From: Halichondria panicea
Taxonomy: Eukaryota > Porifera > Demospongiae > Suberitida > Halichondriidae
Length of the DNA stretch: 64,000 bases
Direction of reading: 5' to 3'
NCBI RefSeq assembly: GCF_963675165.1
Contig: NC_087391.1
Coordinates: 5,886,552 to 5,950,551, forward strand
The position numbers and the translations under genes were made by a program. Every line of letters starts with the position of its first letter. Within the stretch, counting starts at the first letter, position 1. The notes beneath the pieces were generated by a model. That model was not told the origin of the DNA. It saw nothing but the letters and a program-made list of their open reading frames with translations, and ran no database searches. This document shows positions 10,067 to 26,940 of the stretch, piece by piece.

Positions 10067-13000
10067 TCACTCAGTTAATAGCAGTTGTACTTCTTCTAAA
10101 GGTGTTCTCAATCGAATGCCTTTGTCCTCCATGACTTCCAACACTTGCTTGAGTTGGTTGCCTGGTAGCAGTGCAGCACCCTCCATATAGAGAGCCTAGG
10201 AGAAATATTATTGGAATGCATTATAGAGCCTTACAAATAACTCACCTTAGACCAGGGACAGGCATGTATGGCTCTATAGAACAGTGCCATCAACTGGCTG
10301 GGATCTACCAGGGCCTGTGGGTAATCGTGGTCAATACACAATCAATAGAAACCACACACACACACTCACCTGTACAATAAGATAGACTCTCCACAGCAGT
10401 GGCTGTGTACCAGCAGCCTCCAGTAGGCCCATTGGTTGGGCCCGGCTCACAGCAGTCTCCAGTAGGCCCATTGGTTGGGCCCGGCCCACAGCAGTCTCCA
10501 GTAGGCCCAGTGCCCTCCTCAGAGCTCCTTTGCTGCTACCACTCAGGGTGGCCATTCTCTCCAATCGTCTTAGCTCTTGCAGCACAGCAAACAGTTGTCC
10601 CCCTCCGTAGCTAGGGTCTCCTCTGTGTAGCCGGCCCACACTAAAGGCCTGCTCTTCCAACAAGAGCTTGTTAGCCAGCAACCAAGGATGACCTGGACAC
10701 ACAACTAACCCAGACTCCAACACTCCTCTCAGATATCGGGGCTCAGTGCGGGGAGACTGAAGACACAACCGCACTTGCCGCACTCGAAGGGTTAGTAGTA
10801 GGTCACTGTGGGCACACAGACAAGAACACAGCTCCTCTAGTGTAGCACAGGCACGGGACAAACCTGCAGTCAGATACTCAAAATACACCTTACACAAACC
10901 ACTGTGCAACACATTCAAAGGTGAACCATTGGAGGGTGGTGAAAAGTTGGCCCTCAATATTCGTGTAGGTGTTACAGGACCTGTAGTGTAGGTGCCCTCA
11001 CTCAGGCACAGGAGTGCATTGAGTGCCGCTTGTGGGGGGTCCGCTGTAGTCATGGTAACCTCTACCAGGGTGGCAACCAATCGAGGTGTCAGAGATGAAG
11101 CCAATAAAGTGTGGAATACAGCCAGGCAATCATTACCTAGCAAATGCTCAACTAGTGCACAACACCTCCACAACTCGAGATTATTCCGTTGAGTTTTTAA
11201 CAACGTTTTGATGACCTTCTGAGGTAGTTTCTTGAGTGCTGTGTTTCCTTGTGATGCCTTGAGTGTGTTAGCAGTCCAGACTAGACCTAACTGTGTGCCT
11301 GCATGCTCACAAGAGGAGAGGTGGGTCAGACATTGCTGACACAGGTAAGAGATGGTGGCATACACAAGAGAGTGGGTGGGAGGAGGTTGCTGGTTGTGTA
11401 GTAGACTCTCTGATAGGACCTCTACTAACTCAGCAATACTCTCACAGGCAAGGGGGGATGGATTCAAACTAGAGCCGATATTCACACCATCAGACAACAG
11501 ACTGCTAAACACGGACACTATACTTGACGACAACTGTACAGGCTCAACAACATACCCTGTATATGGAGTGGGCGTTAGGGCACCCAAATATTGCAGAAAT
11601 CTCATAACCAGTTCCAGTTTCAGTTGTTTGCTCTCCACTCTAAACAATATGGACTGTATGCTCTCAAAGAACACGATTCTCTCTCTGTCCAATGGATCCT
11701 CCTCTTGTACCCAGGGCAGGAAATGCCACGCCCCTCTATGACCCTCCAGTCTAAGCCACGCCTCCTTCTCTGGTACACCACTCACTAAGTCAACATCATC
11801 GTCCTCCAGAGGGGGGTCAGAGGTCAGATTTATGTCCAGCTGAGGACCTAATAAGGAATGTTAACGTCTCCCCAGGCTAAGTGTATAAGAGCACCATAAT
11901 TATTCTAGCACTATCAAAACGGAAATTGGATATTTGTTCACAACAAAAGTATTGGCTTCTCAATTTAGCTACGAAAACAGAAGCACATATCATGTAAGCT
12001 TGCTCATATATAGGGCCAAACTGAATAGATACATGTACCTATGATTATAGCATATAAAGTGCAAGAGAGAGTTCTCTTGCAATGCAGTATAACAGTGTAG
12101 TACCTTGAGGTGGTTGGTTGGTCCAGCCTCGAGCATGTCTCTCTCCCAGTCTAGGTGAGTGGCTCCTCCAGAAGTGGCCTAGTTCAGTGAGTAGTGTCTC
12201 CAAAGGTGCTGCCAGCAGATGAGATGGAGAGCAAAGGTTGAGCTCCAACAAGGCTTGGTAAGCAGCTACTCCTCTCTCCGTGTGTCCAGATCCCTTCAGG
12301 AACTCACAATATGACTGGAAGATATGGAGTGTCCATTGTTGGCTGTTGGGAAGAGGAGAGTGGGACTTGAGAGTGCCTTCTTGGATCATGGAGAGGGTGT
12401 GGAGGCACTTGCCATACACAGACCCAACACTTTCACTAGAGAAATTAGTGAAATCGTTCTGACAAAAGTTGATGTAGCCCATCCAAAGTTGTGGCACATT
12501 TGGTTGGATGAATACTAATTCCTTCCATCGCTTGAGCACAAAGTTGGGCTCCTTGAGAGTAGCTAATAGTCGCATGTGTCCACACAACAACTCAACACTC
12601 TTGGGATTACTAGACAAGGCTCGCTCGAATATGGCCATCTTCCTATCGTTCATTGCTGCCTCCTTTACACCGTTGCATAAGGAATGTTGAGCAGTAATAA
12701 ACTTGAGCCACAGTTGAACATTGTGAGGGTCTGCAGCTAAAGCTTGATTGTAGTCCCTCGTCCTGCTATCAGTGGTGCTATAGCTCTCATGAGTGGGTCC
12801 ATCAGATGGAGACAGGCTCACTACCTCACCAAGGCTCACTACCTCAGACCCACACACTGATAGCATCTCCTCACACTTGGCTGGGGAAGGGGACGTGAAA
12901 TATCTATTGGACTTTTCTTTGTGTCGTTTGTTCCTTCCTCCTCTTCTTCCTCGTCCATCGTCCAATGAGATAGCTTGGTCTGAGCTGAGGCCCAATACGG

Positions 13001-13667
13001 GGAATTGTCGAGTATAACTACTCACATGTCCACTGTATAGAGAATCATAACGAAGGTTGCTTTTATCTTGAGTGGCATTAATTGTGTAGACATCTTGAGT
13101 AGGTTTAGTAGGAGGTTGTTTGTGTTTATGAGAGGTGGTGTGCTCAGGGGGGCGTGGTTCGCTGGGATGAATACAGTCGAAGCTGCTCGCACTCTGGTCA
13201 AAGCTGGGATTATGCAGCCAACCTGTGTGTGTGGGGGGATGGAGATGTGTGTGTGTGGGGGGGATGGAGATGTGTGTGTGTGGGGGATGGAGATGTGTGT
13301 GTGGGGGGATGGAGATGTGTGTGTGTGGGGGGGATGGAGATGTGTGTGTGTGGGGGGGATGGAGATGTGTGTGTGGGGGGGATGGAGATGTGTGTGTGTG
13401 TGGGGGGGATGGAGATGTGTGTGTGTGTGGGGGATGGAGATGTGTGTGTGTGGGGGATGGAGATGTGTGTGTGGGGGGGATGGAGATGTGTGTGTGTGGG
13501 GGGATGGAGATGTGTGTGTGTGTGGGGGATGGAGATGTGTGTGTGTGGGGGGGATGGAGATGTGTGTGTGTGTGTCTATATAGAGCTATGTTCTTACTTG
13601 GAGCACTGTCTTCAGTAGAGTCGCTAGCGCTAGCAGTGGGTCGACCAGATGGGAACATGTTCGTCAT
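10067..13667 (-). CDS. NRDE2: NRDE2, nuclear RNA-interference / RNA-surveillance factor
   Basis: NRDE-2 proteins act in nuclear RNAi in worms and bind the MTR4 helicase at nuclear exosome and splicing sites in mammals. Five exons give 954 aa: 13667-13598, 13222-12104, 11847-10370, 10314-10246 and 10195-10067. The N-terminus has the WLHNPSF motif of the family. The central part has half-a-TPR (HAT)-type repeats, for example ALAADPHNVQLWLKFI, FERALSSNPKSVEL and WKELVFIQPNVPQLWMGYI. The GARGW-like block (HARGWTNQPPQG) precedes an acidic segment in exon 3, as in the human protein. The tail RLRTPLEEVQLLL matches the conserved end. Exon 3 carries an in-frame 39-bp repeat. Intron 1 is a minisatellite. 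The next gene, PAP, lies 191 bp upstream on the same strand. Confidence 0.9.
10402..10520 (-). repeat. 39-bp in-frame coding repeat in NRDE2
   Basis: Three copies of a 39-bp unit encode GLLETAVGRAQPM, GLLETAVSRAQPM and a diverged GLLEAAGTQP. The array keeps frame. Confidence 0.85.
13225..13575. repeat. Minisatellite in NRDE2 intron 1
   Basis: About fourteen units of 22-26 bp of the form GGGGGATGGAGATGTG plus a GT tract of variable length. On the coding strand the array ends as the CACACACAG acceptor of exon 2. Confidence 0.93.
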
Positions 13668-13858
13668 TAATTAATACTCGGAGGTAATCGTCAGAGTAAT
13701 AAGTAACTTATTAATTTTTATTTCATTATTAATTTGTGGTACAATGTATACACAAGAATGCAATGCACTACACACAGTGACACAGATCATGACAAGACAG
13801 GACGTACATAATAAGAGTGTTCATGAAAGGATAGATGAGTTTGTGCAGGACAGACAGG

Positions 13859-17180
<3,322 letters not shown>

Positions 17181-17408
17181 CTTTGCTGAAGGGGACAGCC
17201 CAAGCCTTGGCAGACCATCAAGTAACTTCTAACAACCAACTGAAACACAGCACAGAGCAGCTATAGCGCTAGTACGCCATGAGAGAATCACGTGACTCAT
17301 GAGTGGGAGGCCTCAATAGATGGGCGTTGCCTCGACTTGTTTGTTTGTCTCCTAACTGGTCTCATAGCAGCTTCTCTATAGACAGTGTGTCCTTGAGTTG
17401 CTGCAACT
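17181..17408. promoter_or_regulatory. Bidirectional promoter PAP/myosin
   Basis: A 228-bp interval separates divergent start codons. It contains ATCACGTGACTCATGAG at about 17288, which includes an E-box CACGTG and an AP-1-like TGACTCA. No TATA box is clear. Confidence 0.5.
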
Positions 17409-20400
17409 ATGAGCTCCATACTGGACAGACCCAGGCTCGTCACAGAAGGTAAGCACTAGCCACTTCTCTGTCTCTGCATGCATGTTGTAGAGGCTGCGGA
17501 ATAGCTAGTCTAAAAGGGGGGCGTAGCTCGCCTGCATGCATGGTGGGGGGGGTAACGCGCAGCTCGTTATGTGTCCTGCAGGTGCTCGGCCTCAAGATGG
17601 TGTGCCCGACATGACTGTTATAAGTGAGATAGATGAGTATGGCATCAATACAAACCTCAAGGTCCGCTTCCACCAGGGGAGGATCTATGTAAGTCATCGT
17701 AGCTCTGCACGCTGCCTTGTTATCATCCCTCACAGACATACACTGGCACTATCCTCGTGGCAGTGAATCCTTACTATATGTTGGATATATACGAGAAGGT
17801 CAGTACCCCACTAAGCACACTAAGCACACTAAGCACACTAAACACTAAACACACTAAGCACACTAAGCACACTAAACACACTAAACACACTAAGCACACT
17901 AAGCACACTAAACACACACTAAGCACACTAACTACTCCACACTTTATACACTTCATAATTATAACAGGACATGATTGAGCGTTACCATGGCCACCAGATG
18001 TCGGACGTTCCTCCTCATGTGTTTGCTACTGCTGAGTCAGCACTTGTATCGCTTCAAGACGAGCGTTGCAATCAGTCGTGTATTATCAGTGGAGAGAGTG
18101 GCGCTGGCAAGACTGAGACTACCAAGTTCATTCTGCAGTATCTATGTTCTGTTACGTGTTCAGTAACACGGTGGGTAGAGCATCAGATCCTCGAAGCTAA
18201 CACTGTCCTAGAGGCATTTGGTACGTTTATCCACACACCACCCACTACCCACACACCACCCACTATACCCACACATCACTCACTACCCACACACCACCCA
18301 CTACCCACACACCACCCACACATCACCCACTACCCACACACCATCCACACATCACCCACACACCACCCACACAGGCAATGCTAAGACTGTGAGAAATGAC
18401 AACAGCTCCAGATTTGGCAAGTTTATTCAGGTGTGCTTTGACAACCGTACTCAGATCAGTGGCTGCATCATCCAGGACTATCTGCTTGAGTTGTCTCGCA
18501 TCAGTTTCCAGTCTACAGATGAACGCAACTATCACATATTCTATCAGTTGGTGGCTGCAGGAATGGCTAACAAGGAAATGCGTAGGGAGTTGTTGCTAGA
18601 GCCACCATCCACCTACAAGTACCTCAACCAGAGCGGCTGTTACACACTGGAGGGAGTTAATGATGTCGAGATGTTTGACCAGTTGAGACTAGCACTTCAA
18701 GTGAGTGGCAGCTACCAGCCAGTCAGGTTATGGGGGGGTGGGGGGTGGCAGCTACCAGCCATCAGGTTATGGGGGGGGGGGGGGGTAATCTTTAATGTGT
18801 CTCTACTGTAATTATTATATATTATTATCTTAGGTGCTCAATGTTTCTGATGACCTTTCCACTGGTATATTCCGTGTGCTCTCTGCTGTATTGTGGATTG
18901 GTAACCTTGACTTCCAAGACACTGAGTCTGAAGCATGTCAGCTCACTAAGGAAGATGGAGCTGTGATTGTCAAGATAGCTAAGTTACTTGGTATTTCAGA
19001 GGCTCAGATGCGCAAGGTTTGCACTACACGTCAGATCACAGTCAAGGGAACCACCACTGACATCGCCCTCAAGTTCCATGAGGTGAGGATATAATAATAT
19101 AGTGAGTCAATAGCTATCCCCCCCATACATGCAGGCACGGGAGAACAGACATGCCATGGTAAAGGCACTCTACTCAAGAACCTTCTCTTGGTTGGTGCAT
19201 CAGATCAACTCTTGTACTAACCCTGGCACTGAGTCTGCAAGATTCATCGGTGTTCTCGACATATTCGGCTTTGAGAACTTCAAAGTGAGAGCAATATCCA
19301 TGCAATTGATTTCTGACCCCTACCCTCTGCCTGTACTTTCACCCCTAGCTTCCCTACATGTACCTTAACCTTTTACCCAACTCCCTCCTTTGACCTCTGA
19401 CCCTACTTCCCTATACAGCACAACTCGTTTGAGCAGCTATGCATCAACTACACTAACGAGAAGCTTCACAAGTTCTTCAATCATTATGTCTTTCAACTGG
19501 AGCAACAGATTGTACGTTAAATATCATATAACCTTTGACCTCTATACTGACCCCTGACCCCTATAGTACAAGGAGGAGGGTATAAACTACTCGCACATTT
19601 CCTTCACTGACAACTCTCTCTGTTTGGAGCTCATAGAGAAACCTCCCAAGTGCATCATTAGGCTGCTGGATGAAGAGTGCAGGTTCCCACGGGTAAGTCC
19701 CAGTGCCCCCCTCATATGACCCCTTGTTACTGCCCCCCCTTATGACCTCTCGTTACTGCCCCCCTCATATGACCCCTCGTTACTGCCCCCATCATATGAC
19801 CCCTCAGGCCACGGATGAGTCGTTCCTTCAGAAGCTTCATCGTGAGATGGGTGCTCATGGCAACTTTGTCAAGGGAGCAGACAAACGATTATGGAGTGTA
19901 GAGTTTGGCATCACGCACTATGCTGGTCCTGTCACTTACAGTGTAGAGGGCTTCCTAGAGAAGAACAAAGATGTGCAACAAGATATGTTTTTCGATTATC
20001 TCGAGAGCTCCAGTTCTCCGTTCACTCGAGAGATCACAAAGTTCAGGGTACGTTTGTGTATGTGTGTATTTCGTATGCAGCGTTAAATGTTTAGAGCAGC
20101 ATCTTTGAACAGCCACTATAGCCATTCTTCCAAGAACATGAGTTTAGAAAGAGACGTTTCAAATGTGTTGACTATTATTATAGCCGATGGTCCAAGGCCG
20201 AAAAGAGACAAATTATGGCCCCGAAAAATTTGATTCATTTTTTATAAGCTTTCAGAAATTAAATTGGATCAACGATACTGAAGTTATGGCTGTTGAAAGA
20301 TGTTGTTATGCCATGCAGGACTTGCTGACTGCTTATATGGAGGGGGCCAAGAGTCAAGCAACAAAGTCAAGGGGTTTGATCAGTGCTACCAAGACAGGCA

Positions 20401-22806
20401 AAGGCAAGCCCACAGTGGGGGACACGTTTAGAACCCAGCTACTGGCTCTTGTGGATGTCTTGGATTCCACCACTCCTTGGTAAGCAATGACTCCATTAGA
20501 CACACACTGCACATGTACATGCATGCATGCAGGTATGTACGTTGCTTGAAGCCTAACAACAGCAAGTCTCCCAAGTTGTACGATGATGACCTCATCGTCA
20601 CTCAACTACGATATTCTGGAATGTTGGACATTGTAAGGATTCGGCGAGAAGGTTATCCCGTTCATGTTCCAGCTCGAGAGTTCCTCAACAAATACAGTTG
20701 CCTAGCAACCAAAGATCCACTACCAGCCGATGATAAGAAAGCTGCTGCTCTCATTCTCACTTCCCTCAAGCTACCAAGCACAGAGTGGCAGATTGGCAAG
20801 AGTCAAGTGTTCTTACGGAACAGTGTGTTTGATCCTCTAGAAGAGAGAAGGAAGGAACTATTGAGTGTCAAGATGATCTTGTTACAGAAGGTGTGGAGAG
20901 GATGGGTGGCTCGCAAAGCTTTCCTGCGTCTCAGGTCTGCTGCACTTGTCCTGCAGAAGATTTATAGAGGAAATCGACTTCGTGTACAGTTTGTAAGAAT
21001 GCGACGCGCTGTGATTGTTCTTCAGGCACACTATCGCGGCTGGATGGCAAGAGAATTGGCTGCTGCATTGCGTAAGAAACGAGCTAAAGAGTTGGCCGAG
21101 AGGAGGAGGCTACAAAGGTTGGAGGATGAGAAACGAGCCAAAGCCTCTGCCGAGCGTACGATGGAAGAAGCGTACAAAGCTGCACAAATGGAGCTACTCA
21201 CACTAGCCAAAATGGCCGAACACAAAAGCAAAAAAGCTGTCAACAAAACTGGAGATGTAGACCTTGATAAGATGTTTGATTTCCTATCAGATGGGCCTAA
21301 GGCAGTGGGCAAGGAAGAGAAAGACTTCCTAGCTGGGATCACTGCTGATCTAGAGACCATGTTTCAGAGCTCTGAAGCTGCAGAGAAAGCAGCTGAGGTA
21401 GGACGTAAGAAGCCGTCACGTCGTGCCCCAGCCCCTCCCTCAGCTAAAGGGGAGCTATCACGCACACAACGTAGACAAAGGAGAGTCATGAAGAAGCTGC
21501 TGGGTGTGGAAGAAGATGCGAATAAGAAGGAAGAAGCGTTTGACCCAACGGCATATCCTCTTCTCAAGTTTGCTGAGATGTACTTCAATGACTTCCCTCG
21601 TGACACTGGTGGCTTCAGTACTCTCAGTTTGCGTAGAGCCCCACGAGTCAAGGACCCAGTCTCTAAGCAAGATATGCTCTCCTTCAGCAAGTCGAGTAGT
21701 CTACCAACATCCATTGTGCACATGCATGACCCAGAGAATGTGAACCTGGCCTGTGGTATATTCAAGGATCTGTGTAAGCTGCTGCGTGGAGACCTCAAGG
21801 CAGAGCAATACAATCTCATCATTCAGAGCACCATTGCATACGGTATCGAGCGCCCTGAACTAAGAGATGAGATATTTTGTCAACTGATTCGTCAGATCAC
21901 AGACAACCCGAGTGATGAAGCTGTCTCCAGAGGCTGGCATTTCCTCACTCTGTGCACCATTGCCTTCCCACCCAGCAAGAACTTCAACAAGGTATCATAA
22001 TTATACACTTCTGAGAATGTTATTATTAATATTCTGTTTTCTTAGTTTCTCCAGGCCTACTTTCAAACGTTGAGTGATGATCGTACCATTGGTCGCTATG
22101 CAACCGCTTGTCTACACACTATGAGGCTAACCAAAGTATCGGCACGGCGTTTGCCACCGTCCACCATTGAGATGGCTGTAAGAATGTGTACAACCCACTC
22201 ACTTCACTTGTCACCCCTCTCCATTATATAGGCGGTCAAGAATCTGAACCCGCTCATTTGTAGGTTCTACTTCCTGGATGGCAAGGCCAAGGCAATGGGA
22301 GTAGATCCTTCAGCCACTGCACAGGATGTCATCCGCTCTCTGGCTGATAAGATTGAGCTACAGAATGTGGATGGATGGGCTCTCTATGAGGTACAGTGAT
22401 CACAATATGCACACTGATGTTATTACCTGGTGGGAAGGCTCTGTACACTCATTCTACACACTTGAGGTCAAATAGCATTTGCATTATGTTTATGCCAATT
22501 ATCTGTTTATCAGGTAAATCCTGAGACAGAGCACTTTATAAAGAGTCATGAATATTTGGGAGATGTCCTTTCTCAATGGGAGAGAGACAAACGATCCTCC
22601 ATCACCATGACGATGTACACAACTGTCTCTAGGAAACCTTCGTACACCTCTGCACTCGGAGGAGGGGACTCAAAGTTTGTGTTCAGGAAGAGAGTGTTTC
22701 GACACCCCAAGGAGATACCAGAGGACCCAGTCGAGTATCACCTCATGTATGCCCAGGCAGTCAACTCAGTAGTCAAGGTATGGATAGTGTGTGTGTGTGT
22801 GTGTGT

Positions 22807-22842
<36 letters not shown>

Positions 22843-23100
22843 CTTATGACTGTGTCCTTGTGTGTAGGTGGATGAGTTCCCTGTGAATGAAGCTGTGGCT
22901 CTTCAGTTGGCAGGTCTGCAAGCACAGGTTCTCTGGGGGGACCATTCTAAAGCACTTGCTAATCGATATGATGAGATTGAGAGCTTCCTACCACAGAGAA
23001 TAGTGTCAGGGAATCCAGCACGCACACGTAATGAATGGAAGGCGGCCATTGGTGATGCACACAAGGTACTCAATACAAACTAAGTCCACTGCCTTCACTT

Positions 23101-23152
<52 letters not shown>

Positions 23153-24122
23153 AATATGGAACTGGGAAGACTGAAATTCAGGCCAAGGTCTGGTATTTGA
23201 CTTCAGTGAAGCACTATCCTCTGTATGGTAGTATGCTCTTCCCTGTCTATTACAAGGGTTTCTGGTCCTATCCCAACAGCCTACTACTGGCTATAGACCT
23301 GCAGGGAATCAAGTTTGTCAACACCAAAAGCAAGCAGGTGTGTGTACACTGGGCGTCTACTTACTGATCCCTGGGAAAATCTTTTTTAGTAATGGCTTTC
23401 ATTTGCGTGGTCTACTATAGACAGACAGTAAAAACCACATTTACACATTAATGTGCAGTGGCATCATATAGGAGGTGTTGTTGAGCTGAATATGGTCCCC
23501 TTGTGTGTACAGATAATGGCAGAGTATGCCTACAATGCTCTGGCTAGTGTGGAGGTCAACATTATTGAAGAAGTGATCACTCTCTGCATGAAATCTGGTG
23601 GACCAGAGGAGCAGAAAGTGTTCAGCTTTGAGACAGGCCACAAGGAAGACATTGCTAACCTCATTGCCAGCTACTCTCCAGTACACAGCAACTGGCAACG
23701 AGTGGGAGAGGCTAAAACTAAAGCTGTGAGTTGGTTGTGCATGAACTGTATGATTAGATGATACATGCTTTATAGGTGCGTCTGTCAGAGGAGGAGAGGG
23801 CAAAGCTGTGGCAAGAAGTGTGGAGTTGCAGAAGAGCCTTAATGGAACACAAGATGTTACAAGAACCTCCAGACAAAGGCAACTTCCTAACTACCACCCT
23901 CAGACGGTATAATCGTGCTCGCTTAGAGAAACTCAAGAAAGCACGAGAGGAGAAAGACTTTGAGAAGATCTTCAAAGCCTCATTTTGGTCGTACAGTAAA
24001 AGCATGCTCAAGCAGCCATTGACTGTATTGGAAGGGGAGACTGGAGGGGAACTAGATACCATGGCCCTCACTCTCTTTTACACTGTTCAGCAACATGCCG
24101 GTAAGTGGAGTGTGTGTGTGTG

Positions 24123-24159
<37 letters not shown>

Positions 24160-26811
24160 ATGTGGAGTGTGTGAGGAGTGTGTAATAAGTCAGTGTGCAT
24201 GTACATGCAGGCATTACGCCATCATCGGGGTCAGGGTTCGAGGAGGTGGACCCAGACGACTGTGTCACGATGGTGCAGCTCTCTCTTCAGAAATGTCTTG
24301 AGAAAGAGGCACTTTGCAATGAGCTCTACCTACAGCTCATCAAGCAGACAACTGACCAACCAGACCCTAATGGAAGAATCAACATTCAGAACTGGCGTTG
24401 TCTATGTCTATTGGCCGGAGTGGTGGTACCTCGCAACAGAGCTATAGTCAACTATCTCCAGGCTCACTTGAGGCGCTGTGGTGTTGATGTAGCTACTGAA
24501 GAGGGGAAGTTTGCCCAGTTTGCCATGCAGGTACATTCTTAAATGTGTGTGTGTAATTATTGATTTGTGTATATAGTGTATGAGTCGCACTCAAACAGCC
24601 AAGAACAGGAAGTACCCACCGTCCTATAGAGAAGTGCAGTGTGTCATCAGAAGGTAAGACTGTGTGTGTATCATATAGCTTGTGTGACCTCTTTGTATAT
24701 AGACGTCCTATACACGAGCGCTTCTACTTTATGGATGGTCAGTTCCGAGCTATAGAGTTTGATGCATCAGCCACGACACAAGAGGTAGGCTATATCCCCA
24801 AACAGCTTACCCTCCTCTCACGTACCCCCTCTCATGTGTCCCCCTCTCACGTACCCCCCTCTCACGTACCCCCTTTAATGTACCCCACTCTCATGTGTCC
24901 CCCTCTCACGTACCCCCTCTAATGTACCCCCTCTCATGTGTCCCCCTCTCACGTACCCCCTCTCACGTACCCCCTCTCATGTACCCCCCTCTCATGTGTC
25001 CCCCTCTCATGTACCCCCCTCTCACGTACCCCCTCTCATGTACCCCCCTCTCACGTGTCCCCCTCTCATGTACCCCCCTCTCACGTACCCCCTCTCATGT
25101 ACCCCCCCTCTCACGTACCCCCCTCTCACGTGTCCCCCTCTCACGTACCCCCTCTCATGTGTCCCCCTCTCATGTACCCCCCTCTCACGTACCCCCTCTC
25201 ACGTGTCCCCCTATCACGATACCCCCCTCTCACGTGTCCCCCTCTCACGTATCCCATCTCACGTACCCCCCTCTCATGTGTCCTCCTCTTACGTACCCCC
25301 CTCTCGTGTACCCCCCCTCTCACGTACCCCCCTCTCATGTGTCCCCCTCTCACGTACCCCCTCTCATGTGTCCCCCTCTCATGTGTCCCCCTCTCATGTG
25401 TCCCCCTCTCATGTGTCCCCCTCTCATGTACCCCCCTCTCACGTACCCCCTCTCATGTGTCCCCCTCTCACGTACCCCCTCTCACGTAACCCCCTCTCAT
25501 GTGTCCCCCTCTCATGTACCCCCCTCTCACGTACCCCCCTCTCACGTGTCCCCCTCTCACGTGTCCCCCTCTCACGTACCCCCTCTCATGTGTCCCCCTC
25601 TCACGTGTCCCCCTCTCACGATACCCCCCTCTCACGTGTCCCCCTCTCACGTACCCCCTCTCATGTATCCCCCTCTCATGTGTCCTCCTCTTACGTACCC
25701 CCCTCTCGTGTACCCCCCCTCTCACGTACCCCCCTCTCTTGTATTGCGCCTAGGTGGTGGAGGTTGTCAAGGATCGTGTTGGTCTCTTGCGTGGGGCACA
25801 AGGATTCTCATTGTTTGAAGTGTTTGGTCAATTGGAGAGGAACATGCTTGTCAATGAAAAGGTGGCAGACGCCATGTTCAAGTGGGAGAAGTATGCACGA
25901 AGTACCAACTCCCCCAAGATACTCAAGCTTACATTCAAGGTACAGTGTTTCTATACCTGCACATACCTACCCTAGTGCACACTTGCAGAAACGGTTGTTT
26001 GTAAAACCCTTTGTGAACCCGAATGATCCTGTTGAAATGAACCTTGTTCTCCATCAAGCTATTGATGATGTAGTGAGTGATAGGTTCCCTGTGAGTGTGT
26101 CTGAAGCTGTGTATCTGGCTGCTTTGCGAGCACAAGTGGTCCTGGGGACAGTATCAGAGCAATCAAACCTTGTCGACTACACGTACGCAGATCACACTAG
26201 TGTACCTGTACATACTTCTCTTAATACACAGGACACTAATTGAGCGGAACATACCCAAGCACATGCGTGGGCGTGTGCGCCCTGAGGACATTGCTAGGAA
26301 ACACAGGGAATATAGTGATCTGACAGAGAGTGATTGCAATGAAGCCTACATGAGCTTTGTGCGAACATGGCCCCTCTATGGATCCACCATATTTGATGTG
26401 TTACAAGGTTACACGACCACACTACCCAAGAACCTCTGGCTGGCTGTCAATCAAACTGGCATACACATACTCAAGCGACGAGATAAGGACTCTCTTGTTA
26501 CCTATGAGTACAAGAACATTGTCAACTATAGGTAAGCAACTAATTGCCTTATAAGGTATACACTTATTATTGCCTGATTGTGTAGCCCTTCGCTCAAGAA
26601 CTTGATGATTGTTACTGAAAGTTTGACTCGAGGCACTAAGTTTGTGTTCAACACTAGTCAGGTAAGAACGTACATGTAGTAATTCCCAGTATGACTGTGT
26701 GTGTGCATGTGGTCTGTGCAGGCCTCCCAGATTGCCCACCTTATTCGTGACTACACACACCTCATTGTGGAAAAGCAGAGAAAAACTGGACCTGTAAATA
26801 AAAGATCATAA
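17409..26811 (+). CDS. Unconventional myosin with tandem MyTH4-FERM tail
   Basis: An actin motor of the MyTH4-FERM group, which acts in filopodia, microvilli and adhesion. Twenty-seven exons join in frame to 2022 aa. The motor (about residues 30-715) has P-loop GESGAGKT at 112-119, switch [11 protein letters not shown], switch [10 protein letters not shown], relay [19 protein letters not shown] and the actin-side RCLKPNN. Three IQ motifs follow ([38 protein letters not shown]). Next is a charged Ala/Glu/Lys/Arg-rich stretch, possibly a single alpha-helix or short coil. The tail is MyTH4 (about 940-1120), FERM, MyTH4, FERM to the end ([12 protein letters not shown]). I see no SH3 between the two MyTH4-FERM units, which argues against typical class VII and for a class XXII-like or early class VII/XV form. 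It is the last unique gene before the left subtelomere. Confidence 0.93.
17806..17935. repeat. ACTAAGCAC / ACTAAACAC repeats in myosin intron 3
   Basis: About a dozen copies of a 9-10-bp unit fill most of a 169-bp intron. Confidence 0.9.
18225..18372. repeat. CACACACCACCCACTACC repeats in myosin intron 4
   Basis: CCCA/CCAC-rich short tandem repeat filling almost the whole intron, up to the acceptor CACACAG. Confidence 0.9.
22787..22842. repeat. (GT)n in myosin intron 15
   Basis: GT-dinucleotide tract with one GGGT interruption. Similar tracts lie at 23102-23150 and 24108-24160 in later introns. Confidence 0.95.
24795..25745 (+). repeat. Pyrimidine-rich minisatellite in myosin intron 22
   Basis: About 950 bp of 13-15-bp units, CCCCCTCTCACGTA and CCCCCTCTCATGTG variants, nearly all pyrimidine-rich on the coding strand. 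It occupies almost the whole intron between 24785 and 25753. Confidence 0.95.
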
Positions 26812-26934
26812 CATTGTAACTATGAAGGCAGTAGCTGCCTTCAGTTGTAGTATTAATTTTGTGTCGACATGCCATACACACAAGTAACGTTTATATCATG
26901 CCGCTTAGTTTTTTTGTTGTAATGAGGTCAAATT

Positions 26935-26940
26935 AATAAA
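26935..26940 (+). terminator. Myosin poly(A) signal
   Basis: AATAAA 124 bp after the myosin stop codon. Confidence 0.7.

Noticed and set aside
13068-13674. Cys/Val/Gly-rich ORFs on the plus strand
   Set aside because: Antisense reading of the NRDE2 intron 1 minisatellite.
24895-26243. Long Pro/Ser/His-rich ORFs across 24895-26243
   Set aside because: They read through the pyrimidine-rich minisatellite in a myosin intron; the flanking exons splice cleanly in another frame.
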